Below are positions 8,903-18,651 of a DNA stretch of 64,000 nucleotides, piece after piece. This DNA is from Leptolyngbya subtilissima AS-A7 (GTDB taxonomy: Bacteria > Cyanobacteriota > Cyanobacteriia > Phormidesmidales > Phormidesmidaceae), in NCBI RefSeq assembly GCF_039962255.1, contig NZ_JAMPKY010000002.1, forward strand, positions 514,774 through 578,773, written 5' to 3'. A model generated the notes under the pieces. The model did not search any database, had not been told where the DNA came from, and saw only the letters and a program-made list of their open reading frames with translations. The translations under genes were made by a program, and so were the position numbers. Numbering within the stretch: position 1 is the first letter of the stretch; each line of letters starts with the position of its first letter.

Positions 8903-10801
8903 TCATCGCTCCAGCAGCGGCAATCTCACAGTAAACGTTGCTCCCTGACCTTCTCCAGGGCTTTCTGCTTGCACAGTGCCACCGTGCAGCTCCACCAGAT
9001 TGCGAACGATCGCCAGCCCCAACCCCAGACCGCCAAATTTGCGGGTGGTTGTACCGTCCTCCTGGCGAAAATATTCAAATACATGGGCGATAAAGTCAGG
9101 ATGAATGCCTTTGCCGCTATCGCTAACCTGAACTTGGGCCTGGGAGCCAGTTCTCGCTAGTCGAACGATTACCTCCCCGCCCTCATCCGTGAACTTGATA
9201 GCATTGCTGAGCAGATTCCAAATCACCTGCTGAAGACGGGTAGGGTCGCCTAAAACTTGCCCCACCGTCAGATCTAAATCAGTTTGAATCTTAATCGACT
9301 TGGCTTCTGCAGTTAACCGCACCGTTCCGATAGCGGCTTCAACAATCGCCCCTAAATTCACCGCCATCATATTGAAGTTCAGCTTCCCCTGCATTATGCG
9401 GGTAACGTCTAGCAGATCTTCAATCAGTTGGGTTTGCAGTTTAGCATTGCGCTCGATCGCTTCTAAAGCAAACGCCGTTTTTTGAGGGTCTAGCCTGCCA
9501 GTGCGCAGTAGACTAGACCAGCCCACAATGGGGTTTAGGGGCGTGCGCAACTCATGGGATAGCACCGCCAAAAATTCATCTTTAATGCGGTTGGCCGCCT
9601 CCGCTTCTTCTCTAGCAGATTCTGCACGCATGAGGTGTTCGGTGCGCTCTCGCTCCCGCTGCGACAGCAAATCGGCCGCAAATTCCAACGATTGCCCCAG
9701 CAAAACAATTTCCCGAATGGAAAGTGTGCTGACCTGGGGAGGCTCACCGTTAGCCAAAGCTTCGGCAGCTAGGGCAGCTTTGGTAATACTGCGAGAAATC
9801 TGGCGCGACAGCAAAAAAGCACCCACGCCGCTCACCAAAAGCAGCGCTAAACCCGGCCCAATCACCAACCACATCGCCCGCTGCACAGGCCTTTGAATCA
9901 CATCGACCGGCACCGTGACCGCCGCCGTCCATGGGGTATTGTGAACCCGACTAAAAGCGACATATACCTGCTTCCCATCTAGGCTGGTATCTCGATAGAC
10001 GCCTTCGTTAGTGGCCCCAATTCGCTGCAAGAAGGAGGGTGTGCCAGACTTTCCGACGAAGCGCTTAGGATTGCGGGTGCGAGCGACAACAACACCTTGA
10101 CCATCGACAATGACGCGCGTCCATTCTCCGTCGACCGGAAGGCGAGCAACAACAACTTTAGACAGGGTCTCAGGCGTAATGAGCGCCGTCAGAACGTACT
10201 GTAAGTTGCTTTCATGGATAACGGGTACGAGCACCGGAAAGGTAAAGTCGAACCCCAACTGCCCTTCACCCAGGTTACCTACCGTAGGCTGACGGGTTTT
10301 GATCAGTTGCTCTAGACTGTCCGGCTCAGGGGTATAGGTTAGCGGCATGCTCAAGGAATGCCTACTGTTGAGCTGCTCTTGCCCATCGGGCTTCAGCAGT
10401 ATTGTCGTCAGCCAGGTAGGTTGCGTCGCCGTTAGCCGCTGCGCCTCACTGTGAAAGCTGTCGAGGTCGCCTTGATAGAGCTGCTCAGAGGCCGCCAAGG
10501 CCTGTAGAGTGCGAGTTGTGCTTGAAAATTCACTTTCTACGGTCGAGGCTAGATTGCGAGCTTCTCGAAGCATCAGCCGCTCCGATGCAGCCTGCTCCTG
10601 GCTTGATAGCCTAAACACAACTGCAGCAGCAAACAGCACCACCGGCAGCAATGTTCCCGCAACCAATAGGACGAGATACCACTTTAGCGAAAGCGCCTGA
10701 CCACCAGACGATATCGGCGCGGGTTGGGGAGCTGCTAAGGCGATGCGGTTAGCAAGCGAGTCCAAGATAATACCAATTCGTCTAGGCGTTTTGTCTACCA
10801 T
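8903..10801 (-). CDS. Membrane sensor histidine kinase
   Basis: A 632-residue kinase. A transmembrane helix at about residues 40-65 is followed by a periplasmic sensor region of roughly 240 residues resembling a Cache domain (EFSSTTRTLQALAASEQLY, then GVYRDTSLDGKQVYVAFSRV). A second helix lies at about residues 312-330. A HAMP-like linker leads to HisKA with the phospho-acceptor His at about 417 (LSHELRTPLNP). The HATPase domain has the N box (QQVIWNLLSNAIKFT), DSGKGI and GLGLGLAIV. No partner regulator is adjacent. Ligand unknown. Confidence 0.9.
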   Translation of the reverse strand: MVDKTPRRIGIILDSLANRIALAAPQPAPISSGGQALSLKWYLVLLVAGTLLPVVLFAAAVVFRLSSQEQAASERLMLREARNLASTVESEFSSTTRTLQALAASEQLYQGDLDSFHSEAQRLTATQPTWLTTILLKPDGQEQLNSRHSLSMPLTYTPEPDSLEQLIKTRQPTVGNLGEGQLGFDFTFPVLVPVIHESNLQYVLTALITPETLSKVVVARLPVDGEWTRVIVDGQGVVVARTRNPKRFVGKSGTPSFLQRIGATNEGVYRDTSLDGKQVYVAFSRVHNTPWTAAVTVPVDVIQRPVQRAMWLVIGPGLALLLVSGVGAFLLSRQISRSITKAALAAEALANGEPPQVSTLSIREIVLLGQSLEFAADLLSQRERERTEHLMRAESAREEAEAANRIKDEFLAVLSHELRTPLNPIVGWSSLLRTGRLDPQKTAFALEAIERNAKLQTQLIEDLLDVTRIMQGKLNFNMMAVNLGAIVEAAIGTVRLTAEAKSIKIQTDLDLTVGQVLGDPTRLQQVIWNLLSNAIKFTDEGGEVIVRLARTGSQAQVQVSDSGKGIHPDFIAHVFEYFRQEDGTTTRKFGGLGLGLAIVRNLVELHGGTVQAESPGEGQGATFTVRLPLLER

Positions 10802-11432
10802 TTACTTGTATGGCATGCGCTGCGGAGTCTGTCGGAGGAGACGACAATTGCCTTGATCTCCAACGCTTCACCCCTTTCTCAAAGTTGCCAGTCAAATCAT
10901 TATGCTACCCGGCATGCCGCAAGACCATCTACCCCTAACCGCTCATATAGCTACCCATTAGTCTTAGAACAGTCCCTAGTAGGGCAAGACAGAGCTTAGG
11001 GCCATCAAGGACAGCGATCGCCCCTCAAACATTCTTCAGCATAGCCAGTTCGAAATATTACAGATGCTTAAGTACTAACCCTAGCCGGCAATTTCTCTGA
11101 GCGATTCAACTGAGAAGCAAAGCAGCTAATGATCTCTTAAATTGCCACTAGCTATCAGCGAGTTTCACTTGAGCGCGCTGTAATATGCGATCGCAAATTT
11201 CACAACCATCTACTTTATTGATATTTTACTTAAGCTTAATCTATAGAAGAAACCTGCTCAAAGCGATCGAATTTACACCTAAACTGCCCATTGCATCGCT
11301 CTACCATGCCTAACAGCACAAGATTGCAGACAGCAACTTACCGATAATCATCTTCTACCAAATGGGTGATGAATCTCCCTGAGGCTACCTGATATAACTG
11401 TTTCGATATTATTTTAAACAACCGCTTTTAGA
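10802..11432. other. Intergenic region between divergent kinase genes
   Basis: About 630 bases with no credible gene on either strand. It must hold promoters for the kinases on both sides, which point outwards. I see HIP1 sites and AT-rich patches near 11210-11260 and 11395-11420, but no convincing operator, riboswitch or RNA. Confidence 0.6.
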
Positions 11433-12551
11433 ATGCCTGCTTCCCAATCCTCAGAACAAACGGTGTCGAACTCAGTTTCTGAATGTCTTAGGCAGAATTC
11501 TAAAAAAATTCTGGAGATTTGGGAGAGACGAACTCGTGACGAGTTGAGCGCATCAATTCATCAAGACTCGCTAGCCCTACAAAACTCTTTGCCCGTTTAC
11601 TTAAATCATCTGGCTGATGCAATCTCAGATCAAACTGATAAAACCTCGGCTCAAATTGAGACAATTAAGCTAAAAAGCACCCACGTTGGCAAGCAGCATG
11701 GCCATGAGCGCGCTGGCTACGCTGACTACACCGTCAGCCAGCTCATTCTGGAATACCACATTCTTCGCCAGGTTATATTTCAGGTCTTAGAGGAGGAAAC
11801 TCCCTTAGAGGTAAGAGAGCGCGACATTATTATCGACTCCATTGAGCAAGCCGTTAACGACGCCGCAACACAGTTCTCCCACACGCTTAGAGATATCCAA
11901 GAAATGTTTATGGTGACATTAACCCACGACCTTAGAGGTCCGGTTAATATCGTCAAGATGGGAACGCAGCTAATTTTGCGTCGGTTTGAGCGAGGCGATG
12001 CTCACCTTGACATCACGGTGAGAATGATTAGCGCCATCGATCGCATGGATGCAATGATTCAAAACCTGCTCGATGCCAGTCGATTACGGGCAGGCCAAAG
12101 CATAAAGTTAGAGTTTGAGGAATGCAACCTCGCTCAGTTGCTCAAAGACGTCATTGAAGATTTGAACTTCACCTACGGAGACCGTTTTGTCGTAGTCTCA
12201 GACCCAAACATTACCAGCAACTGCAGCCGCAAACAAATTCGGCGAGTCATTGAAAATTTGGCTAGTAATGCCGTGAAGTATGGTGATCCAGAGACGCCGA
12301 TTACGGTCAAGCTTTACGAATGTGACAGCCACATTCACCTTTCGGTTCACAACCAAGGCCCTCCCATTCCTTCAGATACTCAGTCCATTCTGTTTCAGCA
12401 ATTTCGTCGGACTCCCGCTGCGGAAGACAAGACTGGCTGGGGACTAGGGCTATTTTTAGCAAAAAATATTGTCGAAGCCCACGAAGGAATGATCGAAATC
12501 GAAAGCGCAGAAGGCAAAGGAACCACCTTCATTGTTAAGCTACCTGCCTAA
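11433..12551 (+). CDS. Soluble sensor histidine kinase
   Basis: A 372-residue kinase without membrane spans. Residues about 15-150 form an all-helical sensor similar in pattern to the RsbRD N-terminal domain (ECLRQNSKKILEIWERRTRDE, then LPVYLNHLADAIS). HisKA follows with His165 (LTHDLRGPVNIVKMG). The ATPase domain carries RRVIENLASNAVKYG and GWGLGLFLAKNIVEAHEG. The DLRGP variant of the H box is common in cyanobacterial kinases. No response regulator is adjacent, so it is probably an orphan kinase. Confidence 0.88.
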   Translation: MPASQSSEQTVSNSVSECLRQNSKKILEIWERRTRDELSASIHQDSLALQNSLPVYLNHLADAISDQTDKTSAQIETIKLKSTHVGKQHGHERAGYADYTVSQLILEYHILRQVIFQVLEEETPLEVRERDIIIDSIEQAVNDAATQFSHTLRDIQEMFMVTLTHDLRGPVNIVKMGTQLILRRFERGDAHLDITVRMISAIDRMDAMIQNLLDASRLRAGQSIKLEFEECNLAQLLKDVIEDLNFTYGDRFVVVSDPNITSNCSRKQIRRVIENLASNAVKYGDPETPITVKLYECDSHIHLSVHNQGPPIPSDTQSILFQQFRRTPAAEDKTGWGLGLFLAKNIVEAHEGMIEIESAEGKGTTFIVKLPA

Positions 12552-12627
12552 GTTTGGCTACGTGAAGCAGGACAATTGATATCACTTTGCAGTTGTTAGT
12601 CAACCTAATCTGTTGGTATTCAAAACA

Positions 12628-12665
12628 ACTTGCGGGGCCCAAAGCAATCTTTGGGCCCCGCAAGT
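12628..12665. terminator. Bidirectional terminator
   Basis: A perfect 17-bp inverted repeat (starting ACTTGCGGGGCCCAAAG) with a CAAT loop lies between two convergent genes, the kinase ending at 12551 and the minus-strand gene ending at 12693. Position and symmetry suggest it terminates both. No long T-run follows on either strand. Confidence 0.65.
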
Positions 12666-12692
12666 GTGTTGTGTAGCGATCGCGGCTAGAGC

Positions 12693-13262
12693 CTACCTGA
12701 TAGTAGTCCCATTGTCAGAAACACTATGCTCACGGCGATGCCATGCGTCTTGGCTAGCGTGCCTTGCTTTATCCCAGCCTATGCGATGGGTGCCATGCTG
12801 CTCATAACGCTGTCTCAATTGAGGTTCAGCGTCTTGGTAAGACATCCCCTGTTTTGAGTAAGTTGAGTGGCCTTCATAGCCGACACGGTAGGCAGGGCTA
12901 TAGTCTTCATAACTATGATCGGCCTCCACGTAGGGGCGAGTGGCATAGTTATGGCGCCAGTACTCGTCTTCAACGGTGGGGTCTAGCGTCTCAGCCACTC
13001 CCTTACCCAACAGACCACCGGCAACTGAGCCGACCACAGCACCTACGGCACCCCCGATTGGGCCACCGACAATAACCCCCACAGCAGTGCCCACTGCACC
13101 CGCACTGGCGGCACCAACCCCTGTACCCACGGGGCGAGCACCATGCTCCCCAGTAATGGGGTCTGGATTGCTGTCAGAATCTGGCTTATGCTCAGTCGTT
13201 AGCTTAGGGTCGCGATCGTGGTTAGGATTTGGTGTTGGATTATTTCTTTCATTAATGTTCAT
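12693..13262 (-). CDS. Glycine-zipper protein of unknown function
   Basis: A 189-residue protein with three parts. The N-terminus is rich in Asn, Pro and Asp. Residues about 46-90 form a glycine-zipper hydrophobic segment (GVGAASAGAVGTAVGVIVGG, then GAVGAVVGSVAGGLLGKG). The C-terminus is hydrophilic and His/Tyr-rich with WRHNYATRPYVEADHSYEDY and a final region around WDKARHASQDAWHRRE. The fold suggests a membrane-inserted hairpin with a soluble tail, as seen in stress-induced bacterial proteins. AGGAAG precedes the ATG. Function unknown. Confidence 0.75.
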   Translation of the reverse strand: MNINERNNPTPNPNHDRDPKLTTEHKPDSDSNPDPITGEHGARPVGTGVGAASAGAVGTAVGVIVGGPIGGAVGAVVGSVAGGLLGKGVAETLDPTVEDEYWRHNYATRPYVEADHSYEDYSPAYRVGYEGHSTYSKQGMSYQDAEPQLRQRYEQHGTHRIGWDKARHASQDAWHRREHSVSDNGTTIR

Positions 13263-13548
13263 ATTTACATCTTCCTTACTAAAAGCTATTTCTCAGTAGA
13301 AGCTAACAGCTAGCAATTAGCCCTATCAAACCATGCTTAAAGCGTAGTTTTTCCACACTTAAACGAAATCGGCTCTTAGGTGGAGATTTATTTATCTATA
13401 GGAGAAAGATTAGATCAAGTTAAAATCTATGCCCAATGCTGACCGGCTACGATCCCCACAGAGTAAGGGGTCTTGACACTATCGGTAGAATGCTATGGCG
13501 CGAGCTTTGTGAATGAGTCTGCTCTACCTGTTGAGGATATAAGGCTAC

Positions 13549-15723
13549 ATGAGTCCAACGGAAATTGTTATTCACGTTTTAGTCGCCATCTTGGTCGTTA
13601 TTGGTCTTTCCCGACTGGTAGGGTACGGGTTTAATCAAATTAAGCAACCCCTAGTCATTGGCGAAATTGTCGCGGGGATCATGTTAGGCCCCTCGCTCTT
13701 GGGTTGGTTAGCGCCTACGTGGCAGGCAACGCTGTTTCCAGCGGAAATCATGCCTTCGCTAAATGTGCTGTCGCAGGTGGGGCTGATCTTCTTTATGTTC
13801 TTGATTGGGCTTGAGCTCAACCCCAAGTATCTAAAAGGAAATCTCGATGTTGCTATCTTGATCTCCCACGTCAGTATTTTGGCGCCGTTCTCCATGGGGA
13901 GTATTTTGGCGCTTTTGCTTTACCCACTGGTCTCTAATGGGGCCGTTTCGTTTACAGCGTTTGCCCTATTTTTAGGCGCTGCGATGGCCATTACGGCATT
14001 TCCGGTGCTAGCTCGCATCATCACCGAAAATAATCTGCAAAAAAGCCGTTTGGGCACCCTGGCATTAACCTGTGCCGCAGTGGATGATGTGACTGCTTGG
14101 TGTGTCTTAGCTTTGGCAATCACGGTAACTCGCACCAACAGTATGGTAGGCGCTTTACCAACCATCATTTTCTCATTAATTTATATCGGGTTGATGGTAA
14201 CAGTAGGTCAGCGTTTTTTCCGCAACCTGGGTAAATTCTACGAGCGCACCGGTAAATTATCGCAGTTGCTCGTTGCCGGTATTTATATGGCGGTGATAGC
14301 ATCGGCCTTAATCACAGAAACTATCGGCATTCACTTTATTTTTGGCGCGTTTTTGCTCGGGGCCGTGATGCCCAAAAATGTTGGTCTCACCCGAGAATTA
14401 GCCGAAAAAACTGAAGACTTTGTCTTGATTTTTCTGTTGCCGGTATTTTTTGCCTACAGCGGGTTAAAAACTCAGGTGGGCTTGCTCAATAGCCCTGGCA
14501 AGTGGCTATTGTGTTTGGCCGTGATCGGCGTGGCTATTGTAGGTAAATACGTTGGCACCTATATGGCAGCCCGATTTTCTGGGATTGATCACCGAGAATC
14601 GTCTGCCCTGGGCTGGTTAATGAATACCCGAGGGTTGACCGAGCTAATTGTGCTCAACATTGGGCTAGAGCTAGGGGTTGTCACCCCTTTACTCTTCACG
14701 ATGCTGGTCATCATGGCTCTGGTGACAACTTTTATGACCTCTCCCTTGCTAGAGCTGATATACCCTAAGCGGCTAATGCGCCTAGATGCTCTAGAGACCG
14801 AGGTAGGGGCTGACGAAGACGGTGAGCAGGAGACTGCGCCTTACCGTGTTTTAGTACCCGTTGCCAACCCTAAAAGCCAGAAGGGGTTGCTCAGATTGGC
14901 TGTGCAGCTTGCTGGGAACCAACCATCTGCGAGGGTTGATCTTTTAAACCTAGTTGAGATGCAGGAAGATTTTGCTTTCTCAACTACTCCTACCGAAATC
15001 GATCGCCTAATTGAGCAACGACAGCAATCGCTCAACCAGTTAATTGAATCTTTAGGTGTTGCTGCATCAAAGCAAACCATTTTCCCAATTGTTCGAGTTA
15101 CTAACGATGTAGCGCGCGAAACCTCAGACATCGCTCAGTTAGAGCACACCAATTTAATTGTGATGGGTTGGCACCGCCCCGTATTTGACCAAAACCGGTT
15201 GGGTGGTCGGGTGGGGCAAGTGTTAGGTGCAGTGCCTAAAGATGTGGCTGTCTTTGTCGGGCGAAATCTGACGTCTATCGACACCGTTTTGGTCCCTTAC
15301 ATGGCTAGTCCGCACAATGACTTAGCCTTAGAGCTGGGGCTACGGTTGGTGGCTAATATACCGACATGCCGCCTAAAAATCTTGCAGCTTATGATTGACG
15401 ACTATAACGAACATACATTGAGCAATGAGTTTAGTACGGTGATAGCTCGGATGAACGAGGTGATGGGCGATCGCATCGAAACACTTGTGCAATCTACTCG
15501 TGAACCAATCCCAGCCATTGTGGAAGCCTCTCGCAGCGCTGATCTAACCATCGCTGGAGCCAGCCGTGAGTGGGGAGTAGAGCGTCAAACCCTAGGGCGC
15601 TACGCCGATGCTCTGTCTAACCACTGCCACTCGTCACTGCTCATCACCCGCAAATATCGTCAGGTGGCCTCTCCCCATTTGGCCTCTGTTTTGAGTGGTT
15701 CGGCAAACGCGAGTCCTAGCTAG
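13549..15723 (+). CDS. Cation:proton antiporter, CPA2 family, with universal-stress-like tail
   Basis: A 724-residue antiporter. Residues about 1-415 hold the Na+/H+ exchanger domain with about 12 spans, including the ion-binding region TCAAVDDVTAWCVLA with paired Asp residues, as in KefB/NapA-type CPA2 proteins, and the sequence GWLMNTRGLTELIVLNIGLE. Residues about 430-700 form two cytoplasmic segments resembling universal stress protein domains (PYRVLVPVANPKSQKGLLRL, later DTVLVPYMASPHNDLALELG), probably regulatory. The ion may be Na+ or K+. A short gene for a likely exported protein follows 66 bases downstream. Confidence 0.9.
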   Translation: MSPTEIVIHVLVAILVVIGLSRLVGYGFNQIKQPLVIGEIVAGIMLGPSLLGWLAPTWQATLFPAEIMPSLNVLSQVGLIFFMFLIGLELNPKYLKGNLDVAILISHVSILAPFSMGSILALLLYPLVSNGAVSFTAFALFLGAAMAITAFPVLARIITENNLQKSRLGTLALTCAAVDDVTAWCVLALAITVTRTNSMVGALPTIIFSLIYIGLMVTVGQRFFRNLGKFYERTGKLSQLLVAGIYMAVIASALITETIGIHFIFGAFLLGAVMPKNVGLTRELAEKTEDFVLIFLLPVFFAYSGLKTQVGLLNSPGKWLLCLAVIGVAIVGKYVGTYMAARFSGIDHRESSALGWLMNTRGLTELIVLNIGLELGVVTPLLFTMLVIMALVTTFMTSPLLELIYPKRLMRLDALETEVGADEDGEQETAPYRVLVPVANPKSQKGLLRLAVQLAGNQPSARVDLLNLVEMQEDFAFSTTPTEIDRLIEQRQQSLNQLIESLGVAASKQTIFPIVRVTNDVARETSDIAQLEHTNLIVMGWHRPVFDQNRLGGRVGQVLGAVPKDVAVFVGRNLTSIDTVLVPYMASPHNDLALELGLRLVANIPTCRLKILQLMIDDYNEHTLSNEFSTVIARMNEVMGDRIETLVQSTREPIPAIVEASRSADLTIAGASREWGVERQTLGRYADALSNHCHSSLLITRKYRQVASPHLASVLSGSANASPS

Positions 15724-15789
15724 TTGACCGCTTAAATCCGCTCGGTTTCTCTTTTTCTCAACCATATTTATTCCGTCGAGGATTGCGCT

Positions 15790-16284
15790 TTGAGCCACTT
15801 TGATCGAAAGTCTTTAATTTTTTATGGGGTTGCCATTAGCTCTGTCGTGACCCTCTTTAGCGTAGTCAGCCGGTATGGCACAACCCACCTAAAAGCCCCG
15901 ACCGCGATCGGAGGTAACTATCAATTGCAAATCGAGCCCAACGAACAGTGTTCTGAGCCCCCCGCCTTAGAGCTGCGTCTTCAGCAGTCGGGCGTTTTCG
16001 TCAACGGAGCCCTAGCGGCAGCTAGCTCCGAGGCGAAGCCGGCCGAAGTAGGAGGCGAGCCCTTTAATCTAGACGGGAGATGGCGCTCTCCCAATCTTGA
16101 TTTGGTCGGTCGCTCACCGGCTATGACGGTCTGTGGACAGCCGGTCGAGAGGGTTGCGATCGCCGGCACCCACGAGGGAGACAGCTTTAGCGGACAGCTC
16201 ACCTTCGCGGGCTTACCTGCTCCGCTGACGTTCGAGAGCGAGTTTATACCCACTCAAACCTCTGCTACCGAAGCGTCCCACTAG
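15790..16284 (+). CDS. Hypothetical membrane-anchored or exported protein
   Basis: A 164-residue protein starting at TTG 15790, supported by GAGGA about 10 bases upstream. Residues about 9-26 (LIFYGVAISSVVTLFSVV) form an uncleaved anchor or signal. The rest is a soluble, beta-rich domain with two cysteines (NEQCSEPP and MTVCGQP) that could form a disulphide outside the cytoplasm. The close spacing after the antiporter gene suggests one transcript and a related role. I do not recognise the family. Confidence 0.65.
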   Translation: MSHFDRKSLIFYGVAISSVVTLFSVVSRYGTTHLKAPTAIGGNYQLQIEPNEQCSEPPALELRLQQSGVFVNGALAAASSEAKPAEVGGEPFNLDGRWRSPNLDLVGRSPAMTVCGQPVERVAIAGTHEGDSFSGQLTFAGLPAPLTFESEFIPTQTSATEASH

Positions 16285-16574
16285 ATCAAACCCCTGTCTG
16301 TGTCCAGAACTCCTGTTTGGGGCCCTCAGTGCTTGTGGCTTCAAGAAATAGCTCAGCCGCAGAACTTAATAGATTCATCTACGGTTAGGTTCATCAGACT
16401 GTATGTAGACGCTAAAACTCCTATGGGCTGGACAACTGAGGCGACGAACAACCAGGCCTTTCATGTTTGATGAGGCCAGATTTAACTCCAAGTTTCTACC
16501 CTATGTTTGTAGTTCTAGACACGATTCTTTCAAACAAGTTAAAGTGGTACTGACTATGAATTACTTCCTCTACC

Positions 16575-17018
16575 ATGGATGAGTCAGCTGCCCTGAAAAA
16601 GCCCATCACCTGTCTGGATGATGCCATTGAGCGCTGCCAGGCCCTTGGCATGCGGCTAAGTCGTCAGCGACGCTACATCTTAGAGCTGCTGTGGCAGCAC
16701 CAGGGCCACCTCTCCGCCCGCGAAATCTACGATCGCCTCAATCAGCAGGGCCGCGAGATTGGCCACACCTCCGTCTACCAGAACCTCGACGCCCTCTCCG
16801 AGCAGGGCATTATTGAGTGTGTTGAGCGCGCCGATGGTCGGCTCTATGGCCACCTGAGCGACTCTCACAGCCACGTCAATTGTCTCGACACCAACGAAAT
16901 CATCGACATTGACGTCACCCTACCGGCCGACCTGATTCAGCAGATTGAAGCCCGCACTGGAGTCACGATCACCGACTACCGTATCGACTTCTTTGGCACC
17001 ACTGCCACCGCTAAGTAG
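16575..17018 (+). CDS. Fur-family transcriptional regulator
   Basis: A 147-residue Fur-like repressor. The winged helix is at residues about 20-95 (GMRLSRQRRYILELLW, HLSAREIYDRL, GHTSVYQNLDALSEQGII). The metal/dimer part has HLSDSHSHVNCLDTNEIIDI. Only one cysteine is seen where Fur, Zur and PerR usually have CxxC pairs, so the structural zinc site is reduced. It resembles the PerR/FurC side of the family in length, but I cannot assign the metal. No clear Fur or PerR box was seen upstream. Confidence 0.85.
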   Translation: MDESAALKKPITCLDDAIERCQALGMRLSRQRRYILELLWQHQGHLSAREIYDRLNQQGREIGHTSVYQNLDALSEQGIIECVERADGRLYGHLSDSHSHVNCLDTNEIIDIDVTLPADLIQQIEARTGVTITDYRIDFFGTTATAK

Positions 17019-17114
17019 CTTCGGTCGTTCTAGGGCAAGCCTCGCAGGTTGGCAGGTTGCCAGGTGTGAAAGTCGGAAAGTTCAACCTGCTAGCCTTTTA
17101 ACCTGACAACTCAA

Positions 17115-17921
17115 TTAAGTAGAACGAACAGGGCGCTGTTGACGTTGCACCGGTTTGGCCGGGGCTAAAATTTGCACCATAGAATCGACTAGCCAGGGCA
17201 CCAACCGCTGTGCCCAGACCACAGCGTGGCTTTGCCAACCCACCAAAATCTCAGACTGGCCTTGCTTTAGCCCCCGCACCAGCGCCTCAGCCACTTGCTC
17301 TGGGGTCGAGGGCTGCACTCCGCGAAATCGCTCAAACCCTTTCACCATGTCAGTGTCGGTCAGCGAGGGCAGCAGGGCAACCACACGGACCCGGTGGGGA
17401 GCCAGTTCACCTCGCAGCGCCTGGGTAAAGCCTACGATCGCAAACTTGGTCGCTGAATAGGTAGCCATAGTTGGAGCCGCCACCTTACCCATCAGGCTCG
17501 ACACGTTGACAATGCAGCCCTCCCGGCGAGTCGCCATCCGGCGAGCGATCAGGCGGGTAACCGTGTACAGCCCAATTAAATTGGTCGAAATCTCAGACTG
17601 TACCTGGGGCAGTTTGGCCTGCAAAAAGGGAGCTTGGTGGGCCACCCCAGCACAGTTCACCAACAGATGTACTGGGCCGTGGTGCTGCCAGGCGCGGGCA
17701 ATCACCACATTAGCCGCAATCGGATCGGTCAAATCTACGGGCAGAATAACGGCCTCTGCCCCCAGCTGCCGCACCTCGGCGGCGACTTCCTCTAAGCGTT
17801 GGGCGCTGCGGGCAACGAGCAAAATGCGCTGCATGCCTTGGCGCGCTAGAGAGTGGGCGATGGCACGGCCAATGCCACGAGAAGCGCCAGTAATCAAGGC
17901 GGTTTTACCGTGAAAAAGCAT
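17115..17921 (-). CDS. Short-chain dehydrogenase/reductase
   Basis: A classical SDR of 268 residues. The cofactor motif is TGASRGIG at residues 11-18. NCAG follows the fourth strand, the catalytic Ser is in NVSSLMG, and the Tyr-Lys pair is in YSATKFA. The C-terminal tail is basic and hydrophobic (VVWAQRLVPWLVDSMVQIL), suggesting membrane association. ATG 17921 follows AGGAGG; an upstream ATG at 17948 would place the ribosome site inside the gene. Substrate unknown; an NADP-dependent ketone or acyl reductase is likely. Confidence 0.87.
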   Translation of the reverse strand: MLFHGKTALITGASRGIGRAIAHSLARQGMQRILLVARSAQRLEEVAAEVRQLGAEAVILPVDLTDPIAANVVIARAWQHHGPVHLLVNCAGVAHQAPFLQAKLPQVQSEISTNLIGLYTVTRLIARRMATRREGCIVNVSSLMGKVAAPTMATYSATKFAIVGFTQALRGELAPHRVRVVALLPSLTDTDMVKGFERFRGVQPSTPEQVAEALVRGLKQGQSEILVGWQSHAVVWAQRLVPWLVDSMVQILAPAKPVQRQQRPVRST

Positions 17922-18651
17922 ATAAACCTCCTGCTGAGTCTGAAGCATTTCAGCCAGCGTAATTAGAGTTAGGGTGCTGAGCAGAATCAGCCGTTTAGCG
18001 AAGAGCTGAATTCTGTAGCACTACAGCCGTAAGTGAAGTCAGGTCAAAAAGTGTTGAATGAGTCAGAACTACCCGTGGTGTGTGCTGAGTTCAGATGATG
18101 AGGGCAAGGGGCGTAGCTACGCTCTGAATCTGAACCGAGTGACAGGGCGCTGGCCTAATGCGCTAAGAAAGATGCTCTGTAGGGTTGGGTCATGGTTTTA
18201 ACTCTTTTTGCTGTGAGGCTATCCGAACCATGACTCAGACGTTAGCACCGGGATCAGACACCGACAACGATCCTGAAGGAAGTCGCCGGATTGTAACAGT
18301 GCTTATCAGCATTCTCATAAATGCGGCATTTGGGAACCCAGCGTTCCCTAGAGCCACTTTTTATGGCCCGTAGAGAATTCTTACCCTAAAAGAGTTTCAG
18401 GGCTTCAACAGCTTCCATGAGAATAGTAAAAGTGGGGAACCTAAATCTGAGAAAGCAGGCGTGTAGCCTAAGTTACGTATCGTTGTGTTGCAGAAAACAA
18501 ACTGTTCGGCCTGTTCGTAGCGATCGCCCTACAACCAAGGACTATCATCCCACCGCTATCGGAGCACCAGATCGCTGGCACCCCAGCCCGGCGTAAACAT
18601 GAGTCCGTATCATGGTGATTTGATAGTACCGGAACAAGGTATTTCCCAGCG
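17922..18651. other. Gene-free stretch with one inverted repeat
   Basis: About 730 bases between divergent genes. An inverted repeat GTTCAGAT (18089-18096) / ATCTGAAC (18128-18135) encloses the palindrome GCGTAGCTACGC (18111-18122), typical of dispersed cyanobacterial elements. Short frames at 18185-18373 have no family features or good ribosome site. No tRNA or known RNA was recognised. Confidence 0.5.

Noticed and set aside
18185..18373. 62-codon frame in the gap before the LpxB-related gene
   Set aside because: No homology features or ribosome site; the end is hydrophobic by chance and the region is gene-poor.
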